Assembly: GCA_910577785.1 (NCBI GenBank)
Contig: CAJTNT010000066.1
Span: 1-16,575, forward strand
From: an uncultured Lachnospiraceae bacterium
GTDB taxonomy: Bacteria; Bacillota; Clostridia; Lachnospirales; Lachnospiraceae
Direction of reading: 5' to 3'
Length of the DNA stretch: 16,575 nt
Shown here: positions 13,942-16,575 of the stretch, one piece after another
How positions within the stretch are numbered: position 1 is the stretch's first letter
Layout: every line of letters starts with the position of its first letter
Position numbers and translations under genes: made by a program
The notes under the pieces: generated by a model
Told to the model about the DNA's origin: nothing
Seen by the model: the letters and a program-made list of their open reading frames with translations, nothing else
The model's database searches: none

Positions 13942-14136
13942 CTACTCCTTTCTCTCGTATTCTTTGCACGTTTCCGCTGCTGTGTCCGGGTGTCGTTCGT
14001 GCTGATCTACATCTAATGAGCCATGCACCTTACACATACACGCTTCATACCCACAAAAACAATCCTTGTAAAAATTCTTGCAATTATAGCATTTTCTTTC
14101 TTTGCAATCCTCGTTACTTTCAGTACCCTTTCTCAT
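13942..14136 (-). CDS. possible separate 64-aa Cys-rich product from an internal RT start
   Basis: In frame inside the RT gene, ATG 14134-14136 (RT residue 365) is preceded by GAGGGGCAGGAA, a strong ribosome-binding site at normal spacing. From it a 64-aa cysteine-rich protein would be made (CYNCKNFYKDCFCGYEACMCK, then HGSLDVDQHERHPD and CKEYE). This could be a second product, or the site could be chance. See the RT entry for the domain. Confidence 0.4.
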   Translation of the reverse strand: MRKGTESNEDCKERKCYNCKNFYKDCFCGYEACMCKVHGSLDVDQHERHPDTAAETCKEYERKE

Positions 14137-15228
14137 TTCCTGCCCCTCTGTTTTTGTTTTATGCTTGAAAAGATTATTAAGGCTCTGCCTCATGCCGTAG
14201 CTGTTGCAATGTGACAATATGCCCCGGTATGACGCTATCGCACGTTCCATTTTCTCCCTGCTCTCTTCCCCGGCTTCCACCTTTTCTACATAATGTTTCA
14301 TGCTCCGCTTGATTTTTAACGCCGTTTTCTTCTTTAATCTGCGGTGCGTGGCCCATATGCGGAATCCTACAAAATCAATCCCCATGCTGCAAGGTCTGAT
14401 TGCCGTTTTGTTATTGAGATTCAAGCGTAGGTTTTCATCAAGGAAAATGCGTAAATCCTCCTTAACCCGTGCAAGGTACTTTTTATCGTGATGTAAAATA
14501 ATAATATCGTCCATATACCGTATGTAGTAATGCAACCCCAACTCATGCTTTGCGTACTGGTCTACCTCGTTAAGGTAGATATTTGCGAACATTTGAGAGG
14601 TAAGGTTGCCTATCGGCATACCCTTATTGCCTAACCTGTCCTCTACCTCTACTTCGTCCGGCTCTTTCCCCATTGGCAAGCCAAACTTCGTAGTTTCGCA
14701 ATTTATGATTTTCTCTAACAGATTAAGCAACCTTTTATCCTTTATCCGGCGGCCCAATATTTTTAGTAGTATCTCATGGTCTACCCTATAAAAATACTTG
14801 GATATATCCATTTTGAGGTAATAGTACCGCTCCGGCTTCCTTTCCGTCTGCCGTAGCCAATACTGTAACTTGTCGGCTGCCTTATGTGTTCCTTTCCCCT
14901 GCCTGCAAGCGTAGGAATCGGAAATAAAAGTTTTCTCATAGAGCGGGAAAAGCTGCTGATATATCGCCCATTGTACTATCCTGTCTTTGAACGGCAAGGA
15001 CATAATCAACCGCTTTTTCGGCTCAAACACATAGAAGCTGTGGTATTTTCCCACCTCGTATGTTTCATAGATTAGCTGATTCTGAATCTCTATTAAATGC
15101 TCTTCATAGTTACGGTTGAAACTCAATACATCCTCCCTGTACCGCTTTCCCCTCCGTGCCTTTTCCCAAGCCTTATGCAGATTTTCAAAATCGTATATTT
15201 TCTCATAGATATTTTTGATACTGTGCAT
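13942..15228 (-). CDS. DGR reverse transcriptase with Cys-rich C-terminal extension
   Basis: The enzyme copies TR RNA into cDNA while misreading adenines, and the cDNA replaces VR. Of 428 aa, residues 104-117 are RT motif 2 (DSYACRQGKGTHKA), YYYLKMDISKYF gives catalytic D141, MPIGNLTSQ (204-212) is the DGR form of motif 4 (GxxxSQ, where group II intron RTs have QG), and YIRYMDDIIIL holds D240-D241; SMGIDFVGFR follows near 281-290. There is no maturase or endonuclease domain. Residues 365-428 add a Cys/His-rich, zinc-finger-like tail not usual in DGR RTs. I start at ATG 15228 with AGAGG 6 nt upstream, not at the TTG two codons earlier. Confidence 0.95.
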   Translation of the reverse strand: MHSIKNIYEKIYDFENLHKAWEKARRGKRYREDVLSFNRNYEEHLIEIQNQLIYETYEVGKYHSFYVFEPKKRLIMSLPFKDRIVQWAIYQQLFPLYEKTFISDSYACRQGKGTHKAADKLQYWLRQTERKPERYYYLKMDISKYFYRVDHEILLKILGRRIKDKRLLNLLEKIINCETTKFGLPMGKEPDEVEVEDRLGNKGMPIGNLTSQMFANIYLNEVDQYAKHELGLHYYIRYMDDIIILHHDKKYLARVKEDLRIFLDENLRLNLNNKTAIRPCSMGIDFVGFRIWATHRRLKKKTALKIKRSMKHYVEKVEAGEESREKMERAIASYRGILSHCNSYGMRQSLNNLFKHKTKTEGQEMRKGTESNEDCKERKCYNCKNFYKDCFCGYEACMCKVHGSLDVDQHERHPDTAAETCKEYERKE

Positions 15229-15355
15229 TTGCAACCTCTGATTTTCCTAAAATTTTGCCGTACAAACCTACTAAGTTTTTAACCCTTTCGGACGTGACAA
15301 ATATAAATCTTTTCTGCTTACGCTTACTAACTGTCTTTACGGCAATACAATCTTT

Positions 15356-15374
15356 TTCCCGGAATGTCCGGGAA
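15356..15374 (-). other. hairpin in the TR-RT spacer
   Basis: TTCCCGG and CCGGGAA form a perfect 7-bp stem with a 5-nt loop. A second small stem (CCTTAC/GTAAGG) lies nearer TR, around 15410-15430. Both are in the spacer that, in other DGRs, folds and supports cDNA priming. Confidence 0.55.
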
Positions 15375-15448
15375 TGGAAAACAACCCCTTTAACCCTTTT
15401 GCACTGTCCTTACAGTCGTAACCGTAAGGCTTCTTGGCATAGGGGCAG

Positions 15449-15561
15449 AGCGGAGCGGAAACCCACGTTGTCGTTAGAGTTGGAACGGGGATTATTCAAG
15501 TTGAGGGCGGACGGTCCCGAATTGGACGTATTGTTGAAACTCGACCCCCGGATAGGCAGCC
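15449..15561 (-). repeat. DGR template repeat (TR)
   Basis: 113 bp aligned without gaps to VR at 16103-16215 (offset 654), 101 identical. Of 23 adenines in the coding (minus) orientation, 12 differ in VR; none of the other 90 positions differ. Read in the VR frame, TR holds nine AAY codons and one GAC at the variable codons. The 5' and 3' ends are fixed, with a GC-rich end at 15449-15467 that resembles an IMH segment. Confidence 0.97.
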
Positions 15562-15595
15562 ACCTATACAAATGTGATTGTTTCCCAATGTATTT

Positions 15596-16012
15596 TTATT
15601 TCTGCTTCTCCCTGCTGTTTACCCACTCCATATAACCGCCAATCATACAACCGATTTCGTTTACCTTTTTAATCCATACTTCCCAAGTATGGAAGTCCAA
15701 ACAAGGCTTTTGTTTTGGGTATAGGTTCGGGTCTTTCGCAAGTCTTAGCAGATTCCTTAATACATCTATTTCAATATCCAAATCCTGCAAGGTCGTTTTC
15801 TTGTGATATTTCTTTTCAAGCCGTACCGCCATTTCCAACGCCGTATACATTGATTCCCTTATTTTGCCTGCCAGTACATACCTTTCAGTCTTTGGAAAGT
15901 CTTTTAAGGCAGGGTTGCCGTATAATATCATTTCGTAGATTTTCTCTTTTATATGGAAAATCCCGTTTCCGTTGCTGGTCCCGGTCCCCTGCGTTCCCTG
16001 CTTCTCTTCCAT
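15596..16012 (-). CDS. avd: DGR accessory variability protein Avd
   Basis: A four-helix-bundle protein that forms a basic pentameric barrel in known DGRs and binds RT and the template RNA. It has 138 aa from ATG 16012 (GGGGG site upstream); a GTG at 16063 would extend it into the post-VR hairpin, so I reject that start. Signature text is FPKTERYVLAGKIRESMYTALE, then KKTTLQDLDIEIDVLRNLLRLA, and FHTWEVWIKKVNEIGCMIGGYMEW, typical of the Avd/23S-rRNA-IVP family. The Gly/Thr-rich first 18 residues (TQGTGTSNGNG) are likely disordered. It lies between the target gene and TR, the usual place. Confidence 0.92.
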   Translation of the reverse strand: MEEKQGTQGTGTSNGNGIFHIKEKIYEMILYGNPALKDFPKTERYVLAGKIRESMYTALEMAVRLEKKYHKKTTLQDLDIEIDVLRNLLRLAKDPNLYPKQKPCLDFHTWEVWIKKVNEIGCMIGGYMEWVNSREKQK

Positions 16013-16044
16013 GTTCCCCCTGCCTTGCTGATATATTTTTTCAA

Positions 16045-16066
16045 AGGGTGTGCTACCGCACACCCT
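16045..16066 (-). promoter_or_regulatory. post-VR hairpin/cruciform with GGTA loop
   Basis: AGGGTGTGC, GGTA loop and GCACACCCT form a perfect 9-bp stem on the coding strand, 21 nt after the target stop codon. Known DGRs carry a 7-10 bp stem with a GRNA tetraloop downstream of VR that is needed for efficient retrohoming; GGTA fits GRNA. Confidence 0.85.
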
Positions 16067-16087
16067 ATCAGTTTATCAGTATTCAGT

Positions 16088-16575
16088 TTACAGTTCGCAA
16101 AAAGCGGAGCGGAAACCCACGTGGCCGGTAGAGGAGGAACGGGGATCAGCCAAGTAGAGGGCGGACGGTCCCGAATAGGACGTATAGTAGAAACTCGACC
16201 CCCGGATAGGCAGCCTTTCGCCGTGATTCCGCATCCAAATATGGTCGTTTCCGTATCCTGTAATTCCACCGTCCGGGAATACCCCCAACGCTATTAACAG
16301 TTTCGGGATAGTTACCCCACTTGCTGCCGTAAGCGTCTTGAACGGAATATATCTATATGTATCCCCACTTGTCGGATACTGCACTGTTGTATTGATTCTG
16401 ATTCCTGCGGTTGCACTCGTTTGGTCTATCTTTAAAGTGCCTGCCGTACCCGGTGCAACCAATGAGCCGTTAGGCATGATTGCTTTCCAAAGGGTGCTGT
16501 CCTCGGACATATCGCAATCAAGTTTCATGCAGTTACCGTAGGGGATAATCTGAATTTCCCCATTCATAAGGCGGA
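16088..16575 (-). CDS. DGR target protein, C-type-lectin-like C-terminus (5' end outside window)
   Basis: The visible 159 residues from ATG 16567 end in LPIRGSSF...GPSALYL...VGFRSAFCEL, the form of the C-type-lectin/formylglycine-enzyme fold that DGRs diversify. Ten residues are variable: 127, 128, 131, 138, 140, 141, 145, 147, 148 and 149, now Y, Y, Y, Y, A, D, S, T, G, H. The frame stays open to the window edge, and ATG 16567 has no Shine-Dalgarno in the 8 bases seen, so it is probably an internal Met of a longer tail or receptor-binding protein. The N-terminal part shows beta-rich text (SLVAPGTAGTLKIDQTSATAG) suited to a fibre. Confidence 0.85.
   Translation of the reverse strand, partial: RLMNGEIQIIPYGNCMKLDCDMSEDSTLWKAIMPNGSLVAPGTAGTLKIDQTSATAGIRINTTVQYPTSGDTYRYIPFKTLTAASGVTIPKLLIALGVFPDGGITGYGNDHIWMRNHGERLPIRGSSFYYTSYSGPSALYLADPRSSSTGHVGFRSAFCEL
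16103..16215 (-). repeat. DGR variable repeat (VR)
   Basis: The 113-bp counterpart of TR inside the target gene, covering 37 codons that end four residues before the stop. Substitutions read in coding orientation are A to C, G or T at 12 adenine sites; no other change is present. VR has the same fixed GC-rich 3' end as TR, followed by unrelated sequence. Confidence 0.97.

Larger units (their letters stand above)
15235..15595 (-). ncRNA. DGR template RNA region (TR plus spacers)
   Basis: The 360 bp between avd and the RT gene hold no ORF of worth. They contain TR with a 34-bp spacer on the avd side and a 214-bp spacer on the RT side. In well-studied DGRs the TR transcript with its RT-side spacer is the RNA bound by RT-Avd and primes cDNA synthesis; the same role is inferred here. 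Ends of the RNA are unknown. Confidence 0.7.
8100..16575. mobile_element. prophage-like element with DGR (left boundary approximate, right end outside window)
   Basis: Everything from the IS30-family transposase to the window end is accessory: repressor-like small proteins, an ArdC-like gene, holin-like proteins, two peptidoglycan hydrolases and a DGR cassette. Lysis genes downstream of a variable surface protein point to a temperate phage rather than a conjugative element. No site-specific integrase, capsid or packaging gene lies in the window, so completeness cannot be judged. Confidence 0.7.

Noticed and set aside
13942..15228. RT as a group II intron or retron enzyme
   Set aside because: No maturase or endonuclease domain, the motif is IGNLTSQ instead of the intron QG...SP form, and the neighbouring TR/VR and Avd identify a DGR.
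16013..16063. Upstream GTG start for avd
   Set aside because: It would place coding sequence in the post-VR hairpin, while ATG 16012 has a far better ribosome-binding site and gives a normal Avd length.

Overview
The window joins a low-GC Gram-positive chromosome, most likely a gut Lachnospiraceae-type Clostridium relative (judged from the protein sequences and gene order, no database search), to one end of a prophage-like element that carries a complete-looking diversity-generating retroelement (DGR).

Positions 1-8067 are ordinary chromosome and nearly everything reads leftward (minus strand). At the left edge are two tandem strong promoters and a leader that looks like the start of an rRNA operon lying outside the window. 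Next come two tRNA-Ser genes (GGA and TGA anticodons) with their own promoter, then ispD-tsaD behind a small membrane-anchored protein, a tRNase Z gene behind a small zinc-binding protein, and an operon ycxB-like/tsaE-tsaB-rimI. Three genes of the t6A tRNA-modification machinery (tsaB, tsaD, tsaE) are present in two clusters. The rplM-rpsI operon follows, with a strong promoter and a leader of about 240 nt.

Between about 8068 and 8136 the chromosome gives way to the element. Its outermost gene is an IS30-family DDE transposase, then a small regulatory region (9428-10606) with a 53-aa protein, two ribbon-helix-helix-like proteins, an ArdC-like protein on the plus strand, and four copies of a 16-bp palindrome. 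Two of these copies sit exactly in the 17-bp spacer of consensus promoters, so this looks like a self-contained repressor/operator circuit. Next is a lysis module: a holin-like protein, a lysozyme-like hydrolase and an amidase that share two near-identical C-terminal repeats each (four copies in all), and two more small membrane proteins.

The last 2.6 kb is the DGR: reverse transcriptase (13942-15228), template repeat TR (15449-15561), Avd accessory protein (15596-16012) and a target gene with a C-type-lectin-like C-terminus containing the variable repeat VR (16103-16215). TR and VR are 113 bp, align without gaps and differ at 12 positions; all 12 are adenines in the TR coding strand and together they change all ten codons that hold the differences (nine AAY codons and one GAC). 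A 9-bp stem with a GGTA loop, matching the GRNA-tetraloop element known from other DGRs, lies just downstream of VR. The target is read first, then avd, TR, RT and the lysis genes, consistent with a late phage transcript that diversifies a receptor-binding or tail protein.
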